Source of the DNA: Bacillota bacterium
GTDB lineage: Bacteria; Bacillota; Limnochordia; Darwinibacteriales; DTU012
DNA: 64,000 nt
Direction of reading: 5' to 3'
NCBI GenBank assembly: GCA_012837335.1
Contig: DURM01000064.1
Location: forward strand, 62,001-126,000
Positions within the stretch are counted from its first letter, which is position 1; the number at the start of each line of letters is the position of its first letter. Below, one piece after another: positions 27,072-36,069 of this stretch. The position numbers were made by a program, and so were the translations under genes. The notes under the pieces were generated by a model. It saw only the letters and a program-made list of their open reading frames with translations, had not been told where the DNA came from and made no database searches.

Positions 27072-27096
27072 TTAAGCTCGTCAACTGTGTTATAAT
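27068..27096 (+). promoter_or_regulatory. Sigma-A promoter for rpsB-tsf
   Basis: TTGATT (27068-27073), a 17-base spacer and a perfect TATAAT (27091-27096) preceded by TGT, an extended -10 element. The -35 lies over the stop of the SwrB-like gene. Transcription would begin near 27103 and give a leader of about 108 bases before rpsB. Confidence 0.8.
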
Positions 27097-27161
27097 CTGC
27101 ATTGGTGTTTAAAACACACGCAGTTTGATGTGGAGCAAGGTGTGCCTTAATGGTCTTGTTC
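27097..27161 (+). promoter_or_regulatory. Structured rpsB leader
   Basis: Two hairpins can form in the rpsB leader. The first has CTGC/GCAG outside and GTGTT/AACAC inside (27097-27123). The second pairs GAGCAAG (27133-27139) with CTTGTTC (27155-27161), with one G-U pair, and AGG/CCT inside. There is no T-tract, so control would be at translation or stability. Feedback by ribosomal protein S2 on its own leader is known in other bacteria; here it is only inferred. Confidence 0.4.
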
Positions 27162-27210
27162 ACAGATGATGCTGCGGAGGAATAAACAAAAAAGGGAGGA
27201 GGTGAGCGAC

Positions 27211-27969
27211 TTGGCCGTTATCACCATGAAACAGCTGTTGGAGGCCGGCGTTCACTTTGGTCATCAAACCAGACGTTGGAATCCAAAAATGGCACCTTAT
27301 ATCTTCACAGAGCGCAATGGTATTTATATCATTGACCTGCAGAAAACTGTGAAGAAAGTTGAAGATGCTTATAACTTTGTCCGTGAAGTCGTTGCCGATG
27401 GCAAATCAATTTTGTTTGTCGGTACTAAAAAGCAAGCTCAGGAAACCATCAGAGAAGAAGCCGAACGCTGCGGCATGTACTATGTTAATCAGCGCTGGCT
27501 GGGCGGAATGCTGACCAACTTTAAGACAATTAACCGCAGTATCGCGCGTTTGCATGAACTGGAAAAGATGCGCGAAGATGGTTCTTTTGATCTGCTTCCC
27601 AAGAAGGAAGTCCTGCAGTTAGAAAAAGAACTGGTCAGACTCAACCGTTTCCTCGGCGGTATCCGCGAAATGAGAAAACTGCCTGGTGCTTTGTTTGTAG
27701 TAGATCCTCGCAAAGAGCGCATTGCTGTAGCAGAGGCTCGCAAGTTAGGTATTCCGATTGTAGCAATTGTGGATACTAACTGTGATCCTGATGAGATTGA
27801 TTACGTAATCCCCGGCAATGATGATGCGATTAGAGCTGTCAAATTATTGACTTCCACAATCGCAGACGCTGTTATCGAAGCAAAAGAAGGTAATGTTGAC
27901 ACAGAATCGACTGCTGGCGAGACAGAAGACGAGGTCTTAGTTACTGTTTCTGAAGAAACAGAAGAGTAA
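27211..27969 (+). CDS. rpsB: Ribosomal protein S2
   Basis: About 252 residues. [27 protein letters not shown] is the standard N-terminus, which fixes the start at TTG 27211 behind GGGAGGAGGTGA; the open frame reaches ATG 27166 but that adds non-homologous residues. [12 protein letters not shown] and [29 protein letters not shown] are diagnostic. An acidic tail of about 25 residues follows the S2 core. It heads the rpsB-tsf unit. Confidence 0.97.
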   Translation: MAVITMKQLLEAGVHFGHQTRRWNPKMAPYIFTERNGIYIIDLQKTVKKVEDAYNFVREVVADGKSILFVGTKKQAQETIREEAERCGMYYVNQRWLGGMLTNFKTINRSIARLHELEKMREDGSFDLLPKKEVLQLEKELVRLNRFLGGIREMRKLPGALFVVDPRKERIAVAEARKLGIPIVAIVDTNCDPDEIDYVIPGNDDAIRAVKLLTSTIADAVIEAKEGNVDTESTAGETEDEVLVTVSEETEE

Positions 27970-27978
27970 AGAAATAAC

Positions 27979-28029
27979 ACGAGGGGAGCTGGTTTGAGGG
28001 TGTACACTCTCGTGATGCTCCCTTTTTTT
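27979..28029 (+). promoter_or_regulatory. Terminator/anti-terminator-like element between rpsB and tsf
   Basis: GGGAGC (27984-27989) pairs with GCTCCC (28017-28022) followed by seven T, an intrinsic terminator shape with an inner hairpin GAGGGTG/CACTCTC. CACGAG (27979-27984) can instead pair with CTCGTG (28009-28014). The two long-range pairings cross, so they exclude each other as simple folds. This looks like an attenuator or a partial terminator that sets S2 against EF-Ts levels. Confidence 0.6.
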
Positions 28030-28055
28030 ATGAAAACGCAGAAGGAGGGATTTTG

Positions 28056-28709
28056 GTGGCAAATATTAGTGCTCAGATGGTTAAAGAGCTGCGCCAGAGA
28101 TCCGGTGCAGGTATGATGGACTGTAAAAAGGCCTTAGTTGAGACTAATGGTGATATGGAAGCTGCCCTTAAATATCTGAAGGAAAAAGGTTTAGCTGCAG
28201 CGGCAAAAAAAGCTGGTAGAATTGCAGCCGAAGGTTTGGTTGACGCATACATCCACGCTGGTGGCCGCATCGGCGTATTAGTAGAGATAAACTGCGAAAC
28301 AGACTTTGTCGCTAAAACTGATGAGTTCCAAGAATTTGTAAGAGACATCGCAATGCATATCGCGGCAGCTAATCCGCAGTATGTATCCCGGGAGGAAGTT
28401 CCGGAAAGCATTATTAATCAGGAAAAAGAGATTTTCAAAGCAGCTGCACTTAATGAAGGCAAGCCGGAACATATCGTTGACAAGATTGTTGAAGGCAGAA
28501 TTGACAAATACTTATCTGAGATCTGCTTGCTGGAGCAGCCTTTTGTGAAAGACCCGGATTTAACTGTACAACAGGTACTCCACGATAAGATCGCGAAGAT
28601 TGGGGAGAATATTTCCATCCGGCGGTTTACTCGCTTCGAACGCGGTGAGGGAATTGAGAAACGCCAAGAAGACTTCGCTGCAGAAGTAATGTCTCAGATC
28701 AAGCAGTAA
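28056..28709 (+). CDS. tsf: Elongation factor Ts
   Basis: A 217-residue guanine-nucleotide exchange factor for EF-Tu. The N-terminal UBA-like domain [20 protein letters not shown] and the core motif [18 protein letters not shown] are clear, with [13 protein letters not shown] near the end. It is the short EF-Ts form common in Clostridia, lacking the second half-repeat of the 290-residue Bacillus protein. I use GTG 28056, six bases after AAGGAGGG; TTG 28053 is close to that site. Confidence 0.96.
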   Translation: MANISAQMVKELRQRSGAGMMDCKKALVETNGDMEAALKYLKEKGLAAAAKKAGRIAAEGLVDAYIHAGGRIGVLVEINCETDFVAKTDEFQEFVRDIAMHIAAANPQYVSREEVPESIINQEKEIFKAAALNEGKPEHIVDKIVEGRIDKYLSEICLLEQPFVKDPDLTVQQVLHDKIAKIGENISIRRFTRFERGEGIEKRQEDFAAEVMSQIKQ

Positions 28710-28736
28710 GGAGCACCTTTTTGGTGTTCCTTTTTT
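28710..28736 (+). terminator. Intrinsic terminator after tsf
   Basis: GGAGCACC (28710-28717) pairs with GGTGTTCC (28723-28730), one G-U pair, around a five-T loop, followed by TTTTTTC. It lies right after the tsf stop and ends the rpsB-tsf unit. The 67 bases up to pyrH show no clear promoter by eye. Confidence 0.85.
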
Positions 28737-28788
28737 CTTATACCGCAGGAAATAAAAGGGAAATCAGTCTCAACGCAGAATATTTTAG

Positions 28789-30081
<1,293 letters not shown>

Positions 30082-30085
<4 letters not shown>

Positions 30086-30306
30086 GCAGTATCGATTGGA
30101 CACTAATTATCGGGTATCCGCTGCACGAAGCTGTAGAATACCTGCGCGAGGAACAGCAGGATTACCGCGTGATTATGACCGCGCCGCCGAAGAAGCGTGA
30201 TGCAGTTCCTGAGGATGCTGAGGACAGCGTACGCATCATTGGAATTCGCTCGGTTTCTGACTGCCTTGAACTTATCTGCGCAGCCTGCGATTGGTCAGTT
30301 AGGTAG
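30082..30306 (+). CDS. Small conserved-looking hypothetical protein between frr and uppS
   Basis: A 74-residue protein, TTG start at 30082 overlapping the frr stop, with AAGGAG about twelve bases upstream. The pattern [17 protein letters not shown], then VIMTAPPKK, then VRIIGIRSV resembles short unnamed proteins in the same position in some Clostridia and Negativicutes, from memory. No catalytic motif or membrane segment is seen. Overlap with frr and an uninterrupted frame support a real gene; the function is unknown. Confidence 0.65.
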
Positions 30307-30332
30307 CGGTTCGGGGCACTAGGAGGATGGGT

Positions 30333-31037
30333 ATGAGCATTCCAGAGCATGTTGCAATAATTATGGACGGAAATGGGAGATGGGCAAAGCAGAGAATGAT
30401 GCCCCGTTACTTTGGACACCGGGAAGGAGTTAAATCTTTAAAGCGCATCGTTAGGTACAGCGGCGACATTGGTGTTAAGATTCTTACAGTCTATGCGTTC
30501 AGTACCGAAAACTGGAGCCGCCCGGCAGGAGAAGTGCAGTACTTGATGGGACTGATGGAACGAACGTTCAGCGCTGAACTCGATGAATTGATCGATAATG
30601 GAGTTAAGATCCGCATCATTGGTGATATCAGCTCTGTTTCTGTTAAACAGCAGAAGATCTGGCGGGCCGCTGAAGAGCGGACCAAGGATAACAACCGCCT
30701 GCATTTAAATGTTGCCTTTAATTATGGCGGTCGAATGGAGATCACCGCAGCGATTCGAACCATAGCCGCAGATGTCTTGGCCGGCAGGCTCAACGCGGAT
30801 CAAATCACTGAAGAGGTTGTCAGCCGATATTTATACACAGGCGATTTGGTTGACCCCGATCTGATCATCCGAACCGGCGGAGAGCTGAGAATGAGTAATT
30901 TTCTGCTGTGGCAGGCTGCTTATTCTGAGTGGTATTTCACGGAAACGCTTTGGCCGGATTTCAGCGTCGAAGAATTTCAGAAAGCCCTGGACAGTTTTAA
31001 ACAGCGGGAACGCAGATTTGGCCGCGTTACTGAATAA
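30333..31037 (+). CDS. uppS: Isoprenyl (undecaprenyl diphosphate) transferase
   Basis: About 234 residues. HVAIIMDGNGRWAKQRMMPR with catalytic D12, GHREGVKSLKRIV, TVYAFSTENWSRP and the C-terminal IRTGGELRMSNFLLWQAAYSE are the cis-prenyltransferase motifs. It makes the C55 carrier for peptidoglycan. In-frame ATG 30327 touches the AGGAGG site, so ATG 30333 is preferred. It precedes cdsA, dxr and rseP as in Bacillus. Confidence 0.96.
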   Translation: MSIPEHVAIIMDGNGRWAKQRMMPRYFGHREGVKSLKRIVRYSGDIGVKILTVYAFSTENWSRPAGEVQYLMGLMERTFSAELDELIDNGVKIRIIGDISSVSVKQQKIWRAAEERTKDNNRLHLNVAFNYGGRMEITAAIRTIAADVLAGRLNADQITEEVVSRYLYTGDLVDPDLIIRTGGELRMSNFLLWQAAYSEWYFTETLWPDFSVEEFQKALDSFKQRERRFGRVTE

Positions 31038-31047
31038 AGGCTGGTAG

Positions 31048-31830
31048 GTGACAGTTTTGGTAACAAGGATTTTGACAGCAATCATAGGAATTCCGGTTTT
31101 TCTGGCAGCAGTTTATTTCGGTGGGCTTTATCTGCAGATCGGAACCGCACTACTTGTTTTAGTAGGATTGTATGAGCTTAACAGAATGCATGGAGGACAG
31201 GGATATTGGGACTACCTAATTCTCGCTGGACTATCACTGTTGATTCTGGCATATACTGGAGTGGATCCCTCTTTCCTGGCAGTGTGGTTTGCAGCGCAGT
31301 TAGTTTATCTCTTGGTTAGAGCAACCTTTACCACGGGCAGGCCGTTGATGCAGATGTGGCAGATGGCTGCAGTATTTTACGCTGCTGGTTTATTCAGCTT
31401 CTTGTGGTTGGTCAACGCTGAATTTGGCTTTATTTGGAGCTTATTCGGAATCGTAACTACATGGGCAACTGATACCGGTGCTTATTTTGCTGGTTCAGCT
31501 TTCGGAAAAACCAAATTGGCACCGGCTATCAGCCCCAATAAGACTAGGGAAGGTTCCCTTGGCGGAATTGCAGCTGCAGCTATGGCAGCGGTAATTTTTG
31601 CAGTAGCTGCCGACCAGCCCGTATTTTACCTGATCCTTACCGCGGTATTTTTATCGATCATCGGTCAAGTTGGAGATTTGGTTGAATCTGCCATGAAACG
31701 GGAAAGGGAGGTTAAAGACTCAGGAACAATCTTTCCGGGCCATGGCGGAGTACTCGACCGCTTTGATTCACTGCTGTTTGTAATGCCTGCGCTTTATTTT
31801 ATTTTGAAATACATCCCAGTGTTTGTGTAA
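31048..31830 (+). CDS. cdsA: Phosphatidate cytidylyltransferase
   Basis: A 260-residue membrane enzyme with about seven hydrophobic segments. The C-terminal CDP-DAG synthase signature is complete: SAMKREREVKDSGTIFPGHGGVLDRFDSL, here starting ESAMKRE near residue 216; GAYFAGSAFGKTKLAPAISPNKTREG also fits. It makes CDP-diacylglycerol for phospholipids. The start is GTG 31048 after AAAGG; a TTG at 31057 is also possible. Confidence 0.94.
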   Translation: MTVLVTRILTAIIGIPVFLAAVYFGGLYLQIGTALLVLVGLYELNRMHGGQGYWDYLILAGLSLLILAYTGVDPSFLAVWFAAQLVYLLVRATFTTGRPLMQMWQMAAVFYAAGLFSFLWLVNAEFGFIWSLFGIVTTWATDTGAYFAGSAFGKTKLAPAISPNKTREGSLGGIAAAAMAAVIFAVAADQPVFYLILTAVFLSIIGQVGDLVESAMKREREVKDSGTIFPGHGGVLDRFDSLLFVMPALYFILKYIPVFV

Positions 31831-31855
31831 TGGCCCTCGACCGGGAGGGTAGCGT

Positions 31856-32791
31856 GTGTTCCCATATATCACTCCATTTTTGATGGGAATCCTGATCGCA
31901 GCAGTAATTCATCCTGCTGTTGATTACTGTGAGTTAAAAGGCTGTCCAAGAGGACTCGTTTCACTGATACTTGTCTTAATTATATTTGGCAGCCTTTTGT
32001 TTTTAATCGGGTTTGCGGTTGTGGGGCTGTGGAACGAGGTTGATCAGCTGATCCAGTTGTTTCAAACACTGTACAGCGGTGGTTATCGCGCTTTTGAAGA
32101 CATCAATCAATTTGTGCAGACCCTTCCGGAACCGATCCGGAACATGGTTCCCGCCATCACCGAAAATTTAAATCAATTTGTCATCGGACTGCTGATCGAG
32201 GTATTGAATTTTGTCAAACAAATTCCTAATACATTCTTTACTTGGATCCTAGCGGCGATGACTGCTTTTTTTGTATGCAGAGATAAAAGAGAAATAGCCA
32301 GATTTATCACTGGTCTTATGCCGAAAAGCTGGCACACCAAGTTCTTCGTCCTAAAACATCAGGTGGTGCAGGGATTATTTGCCTATTTAAAAGCTCAGTT
32401 GATTCTGATGTGGATTTCTGCCTGTATTGCGATCAGCGGGTTTTTACTTGTGAATCAGGCGTATGCCTGGGTTTTAGGAATTTTGGTCGGATTGTTCGAC
32501 TTAATACCCGTGCTGGGGCCCGCAGCAGTTTTTCTTCCGGTCATTATATTTAATCTTTTTTCCGGGCTTACTGCAAAAGGTATTTTTATTGGTCTTGTAT
32601 GGCTGATCCTGATGGTCATCAGGCAGATCTGGGAGCCTCAGATTATGGGCAGTCAAGTCGGCCTGCATCCCCTTTCCGCAACAGCTGCCCTTTACCTGGG
32701 AGTAAAAGCGATGGGAGCGGCCGGTTTCATCTTCGGCCCGATTATTGCTATCTTTGGAAAGGCCATTTACTTCATTCTCAGAGATGACTAA
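31856..32791 (+). CDS. AI-2E family (YtvI/PerM-like) permease, short N-terminus
   Basis: A 311-residue protein with about seven membrane segments. PYITPFLMGILIAAVIHPAVDY at the start and FDLIPVLGPAAVFLPVIIFNL plus LHPLSATAALYLGVKAMG near the end are PerM/YtvI family blocks. The substrate is unknown; family members include sporulation permease YtvI and AI-2 exporter TqsA. The frame is closed by a TAG just before GTG 31856, so the usual first membrane helix is missing or very short. It is inserted between cdsA and dxr, where Bacillus has none. Confidence 0.82.
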   Translation: MFPYITPFLMGILIAAVIHPAVDYCELKGCPRGLVSLILVLIIFGSLLFLIGFAVVGLWNEVDQLIQLFQTLYSGGYRAFEDINQFVQTLPEPIRNMVPAITENLNQFVIGLLIEVLNFVKQIPNTFFTWILAAMTAFFVCRDKREIARFITGLMPKSWHTKFFVLKHQVVQGLFAYLKAQLILMWISACIAISGFLLVNQAYAWVLGILVGLFDLIPVLGPAAVFLPVIIFNLFSGLTAKGIFIGLVWLILMVIRQIWEPQIMGSQVGLHPLSATAALYLGVKAMGAAGFIFGPIIAIFGKAIYFILRDD

Positions 32792-32827
32792 CAGGAGACT
32801 TGATTAGGAACAGGAAGGAATATATTA

Positions 32828-33967
32828 ATGATAAATGTTGCTATACTAGGTTCAACGGGTTCAATCGGAACTCAGACCCTTGATGTGCTGAAAAACTTAC
32901 CAGGATTTCGAGTATATGGTTTAAGCGCATATCGAAGCATTGAGAAGTTAAGCGAGCAGATCAGCGAGTATATACCTCAGAAAGTGGTGGTCAATGATCC
33001 TGAGGCTGCCAAGCAGCTGAAACAGAAATACAATATCGAGACGGCTTCCGGCAGGGAGGGTCTGATAGAATTGGCCAGCGATCCTGAGGTAGATGTGGTT
33101 GTGATGGCTTTAGTGGGATTTGCCGGCCTAGAGCCGACGATAGCAGCTCTCGAAGCGGGAAAAAAAGTCGCTTTAGCCAACAAAGAAACACTGGTTGTCG
33201 GTGGCCATCTGGTAATGGAGCATCGTTCCCAGATTATTCCCATCGACTCGGAGCACAGCGCAATCTGGCAGATTATGGATGGAAAAAACCCTCAAGATAT
33301 AGATGCAGTGATCCTTACTGCTTCAGGCGGACCGTTTTTATCAGAACCGGAGGACTTGTCTCAAGTTACAGTTGATCAAGCCCTCAAGCATCCAACCTGG
33401 AACATGGGCGGTAAGATTACCATTGACTCGGCCACTCTGATGAACAAGGGTCTGGAAGTAATTGAAGCCCATTGGCTGTTTAATCTTGACTATGATAAAA
33501 TTGAAGTAATTATTCATCCCCAAAGCATCATCCATTCGATGGTGCGGTTCAGGGATGGATCGGTTTTGGCACAGTTGGGACCGGCGGATATGCGGATGCC
33601 GATTCAATACGCTCTCACTTATCCCCGGACTGTAGAGTCCCAAGTGTCTGCATTAGATTTTTCTAAGCTTACGGCACTAACCTTTAGTGACTGTGATTCT
33701 CAGCGCTTCCCATGCTTGGAATTAGCCTACCAAGCGGGAAGAATTGGCGGTACTATGACGACGGTTTTAAATGCAGCCAATGAAGTTGCGGTTAACTTGT
33801 TTTTGAAGAATAAGATCTGCTTTACTCATATTCCGGAAATTGTTCAATCCGCAATGAACAAACACAGTCCTGTAATGCAGCCGAGTTTGGCAGAACTGAT
33901 TGCAGTTGATCGGGAAGCGAGAGCACATGCACTCAGGATCAGTGAAATTTTAGGAAGGATGGGGTAG
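32828..33967 (+). CDS. dxr: 1-deoxy-D-xylulose 5-phosphate reductoisomerase
   Basis: A 379-residue MEP-pathway enzyme. The NADPH-binding GSTGSIGTQTLDVL lies at residues 8-21; ALANKETLVVGG, PIDSEHSAIWQ and ITIDSATLMNKGLEVIEAHWLF hold metal and substrate residues. It works with IspG encoded nearby (35002) to make isoprenoid units that UppS uses. The order uppS-cdsA-dxr-rseP-ispG is common in Clostridia. Confidence 0.97.
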   Translation: MINVAILGSTGSIGTQTLDVLKNLPGFRVYGLSAYRSIEKLSEQISEYIPQKVVVNDPEAAKQLKQKYNIETASGREGLIELASDPEVDVVVMALVGFAGLEPTIAALEAGKKVALANKETLVVGGHLVMEHRSQIIPIDSEHSAIWQIMDGKNPQDIDAVILTASGGPFLSEPEDLSQVTVDQALKHPTWNMGGKITIDSATLMNKGLEVIEAHWLFNLDYDKIEVIIHPQSIIHSMVRFRDGSVLAQLGPADMRMPIQYALTYPRTVESQVSALDFSKLTALTFSDCDSQRFPCLELAYQAGRIGGTMTTVLNAANEVAVNLFLKNKICFTHIPEIVQSAMNKHSPVMQPSLAELIAVDREARAHALRISEILGRMG

Positions 33968-33968
33968 T

Positions 33969-34991
33969 GTGCCTACTATAGTAGCTTTTATCCTTGTTTT
34001 TGGGACCATTGTTTTCTTTCATGAGCTGGGACATTTTATCGTAGCTAAACTGGCAGGAGTAATGGTATATGAGTTTGCGCTTGGGTTTGGACCGCGTTTA
34101 CTGCACACCAAAAAAGGTGATACGGTGTATTCTGTCAGGCTGCTGCCTCTTGGCGGATTCGTCAAGCTGGCAGGGATGGATGAACCGGAAACGGGTCTGG
34201 ACTCCGTTGATGAGCAGCATCCCGGCAATTTTAACAACAAGCCGCTGTTCGTTAGGTTAGCAACAATAGCAGCCGGACCATTCATGAACTTTGTTTTAGC
34301 TGCGCTGATTCTGACTTTGTACGCAGCATTAATCTTTATTCCGCCAACAATTGTTTCTCTCTCTCCCGGTATGCCGGCAGAGCAGGTGGGACTAGAACTA
34401 GGTGATCAAGTTATTAGGGTGAACAATTCCCCGGTGCGGGATCTAGACCATCTGATTAACGCAATCGAAGAGTCGGCTGGTCAGGAACTGCACTTAACAG
34501 TCAAACGTGATGATCAAACATTTGATGTGACAGTTATGCCTGAAGTTGAAGATGGCAGAGGCATTATTGGAGTTGGTTTAAATGCCAAGATGAAAACGCC
34601 GTTCTTCACCGCTATCGGCAACGGCATATCGCAAACTTGGATGTTTACAAAAGAGACAGTCCTTGCCCTTGGCGGCATGTTTACCGGTAAAGTAGAGCCT
34701 GAGCTTGCGGGTCCAATCGGAATCTATCAGATGGTCGGTGCATTTGCCGCGCAGGGAATTGCCAGCTTAATGATTTTAGCTGCTGTCCTTAATGTTAACC
34801 TGGGGCTGTTAAACCTGCTGCCCATTCCGGTACTTGATGGCGGCTGGATCTTGATTTTTATTGTGGAAGCACTGCGGGGCAGACCGTTGAAAGAAGAGCA
34901 CCGGGGAGTGGCGCAGTTTGTCGGCGTGGCTCTCCTGCTTATGCTGATGGTTCTTGCAACCTACAGTGATATTTCAAAACTATTATCCTAA
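33969..34991 (+). CDS. rseP: RseP/RasP-type site-2 membrane metalloprotease
   Basis: A 340-residue intramembrane zinc protease. HELGH lies at residues 18-22 in the first membrane segment; a PDZ domain covers about 115-185 (GMPAEQVGLELGDQVIRVN); the third zinc ligand is in LLPIPVLDGGW near 285-291. It cleaves anti-sigma factors and leftover signal peptides. The start is GTG 33969, two bases after the dxr stop. Confidence 0.95.
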   Translation: MPTIVAFILVFGTIVFFHELGHFIVAKLAGVMVYEFALGFGPRLLHTKKGDTVYSVRLLPLGGFVKLAGMDEPETGLDSVDEQHPGNFNNKPLFVRLATIAAGPFMNFVLAALILTLYAALIFIPPTIVSLSPGMPAEQVGLELGDQVIRVNNSPVRDLDHLINAIEESAGQELHLTVKRDDQTFDVTVMPEVEDGRGIIGVGLNAKMKTPFFTAIGNGISQTWMFTKETVLALGGMFTGKVEPELAGPIGIYQMVGAFAAQGIASLMILAAVLNVNLGLLNLLPIPVLDGGWILIFIVEALRGRPLKEEHRGVAQFVGVALLLMLMVLATYSDISKLLS

Positions 34992-35001
34992 GGAGTAAAT
35001 A

Positions 35002-36060
35002 ATGGGAAGCAGTACACGAAGAGTTAGGATCGGCTCTACCGCAATCGGAGGTGGAGCTCCAATTGCAGTGCAGAGTATGACTAATACAGATACGCGGGAT
35101 GTGGACGCAACTGTGGCTCAAATCACAGCCCTCGCTGATGCAGGCTGTGACATTGTCCGGGCAGCAGTGGTCGATCAGGAAGCGGCCCTTGCTTTAGGCA
35201 AGATCAAGGAAAAGATCCAAATCCCGCTTGTCGCTGATATTCATTTTGACTACCGCCTGGCACTGATCGCAATTGAGCAGGGCATCGACAAGCTTAGGAT
35301 TAATCCCGGCAATATCGGTTCCCGCCCTAAGGTTGAGGCTGTGGTCAAAGCTGCCGAAGCTAATCAGGTGCCAATTCGGATTGGCGTCAACTCCGGATCG
35401 TTGGCCGACTGGGCAGTCGAGAAGTACGGCCACACGCCAAAAGCCATGGTAGAGAGTGCGCTGGAACACGTCAAGATTTTAGAGGACTTTGGCTTTACAG
35501 ACATTGTCATCTCCTTGAAAGCTACCGGTGTTCCCTTTACCATTGAAGCTTACGAGCTGATTTCAAAGCTGGTTGATTATCCACTGCATGTAGGTATTAC
35601 CGAAGCGGGGACCAAGTGGTTTGGCAGCATCAAGTCGGCTGTAGGGATCGGCGCACTGCTGGCAGCAGGAATTGGCGACACAATCCGTGTTTCTTTAAGC
35701 GGAGACCCGATAGAAGAGGTCAAAGTAGGGTGGGCGATTCTCCAGGCGTTAGAGCTGCGTTTTCGCGGTCCCGTCTTTATTTCGTGCCCAACCTGCGGCC
35801 GCACCAAAATCAATCTAGAGAAAATAGCTGAAGAAGTTGAGGAGAAACTGAGCAATCTTACCAAACCGCTGAAAATTGCTGTTATGGGCTGTGAAGTTAA
35901 TGGTCCGGGAGAGGCCAAGCAAGCAGATCTGGGCATTGCCGGCGGCAATGGTGTAGGATTGATCTTTCGCAAAGGTAAGGTAATCCGTAAAGTTGCTGAG
36001 GAAGAGCTGGTCAACGCCTTAGTAGCTGAAGCGCTAAAACTAGAACAGGAAGTTCAGTAG
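35002..36060 (+). CDS. ispG: 4-hydroxy-3-methylbut-2-enyl diphosphate synthase
   Basis: A 352-residue iron-sulfur enzyme of the MEP pathway. The TIM-barrel half has PIAVQSMTNTDTRDVDATVAQ and VADIHFDYRLA; the C-terminal 4Fe-4S ligands are C262 and C265 (CPTCGR) and C297 (MGCEVNGPGEA). It is the bacterial two-domain form without the extra plant domain. It starts eleven bases after rseP with AAGGAG. Confidence 0.97.
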   Translation: MGSSTRRVRIGSTAIGGGAPIAVQSMTNTDTRDVDATVAQITALADAGCDIVRAAVVDQEAALALGKIKEKIQIPLVADIHFDYRLALIAIEQGIDKLRINPGNIGSRPKVEAVVKAAEANQVPIRIGVNSGSLADWAVEKYGHTPKAMVESALEHVKILEDFGFTDIVISLKATGVPFTIEAYELISKLVDYPLHVGITEAGTKWFGSIKSAVGIGALLAAGIGDTIRVSLSGDPIEEVKVGWAILQALELRFRGPVFISCPTCGRTKINLEKIAEEVEEKLSNLTKPLKIAVMGCEVNGPGEAKQADLGIAGGNGVGLIFRKGKVIRKVAEEELVNALVAEALKLEQEVQ

Positions 36061-36069
36061 GGGGTTCGT

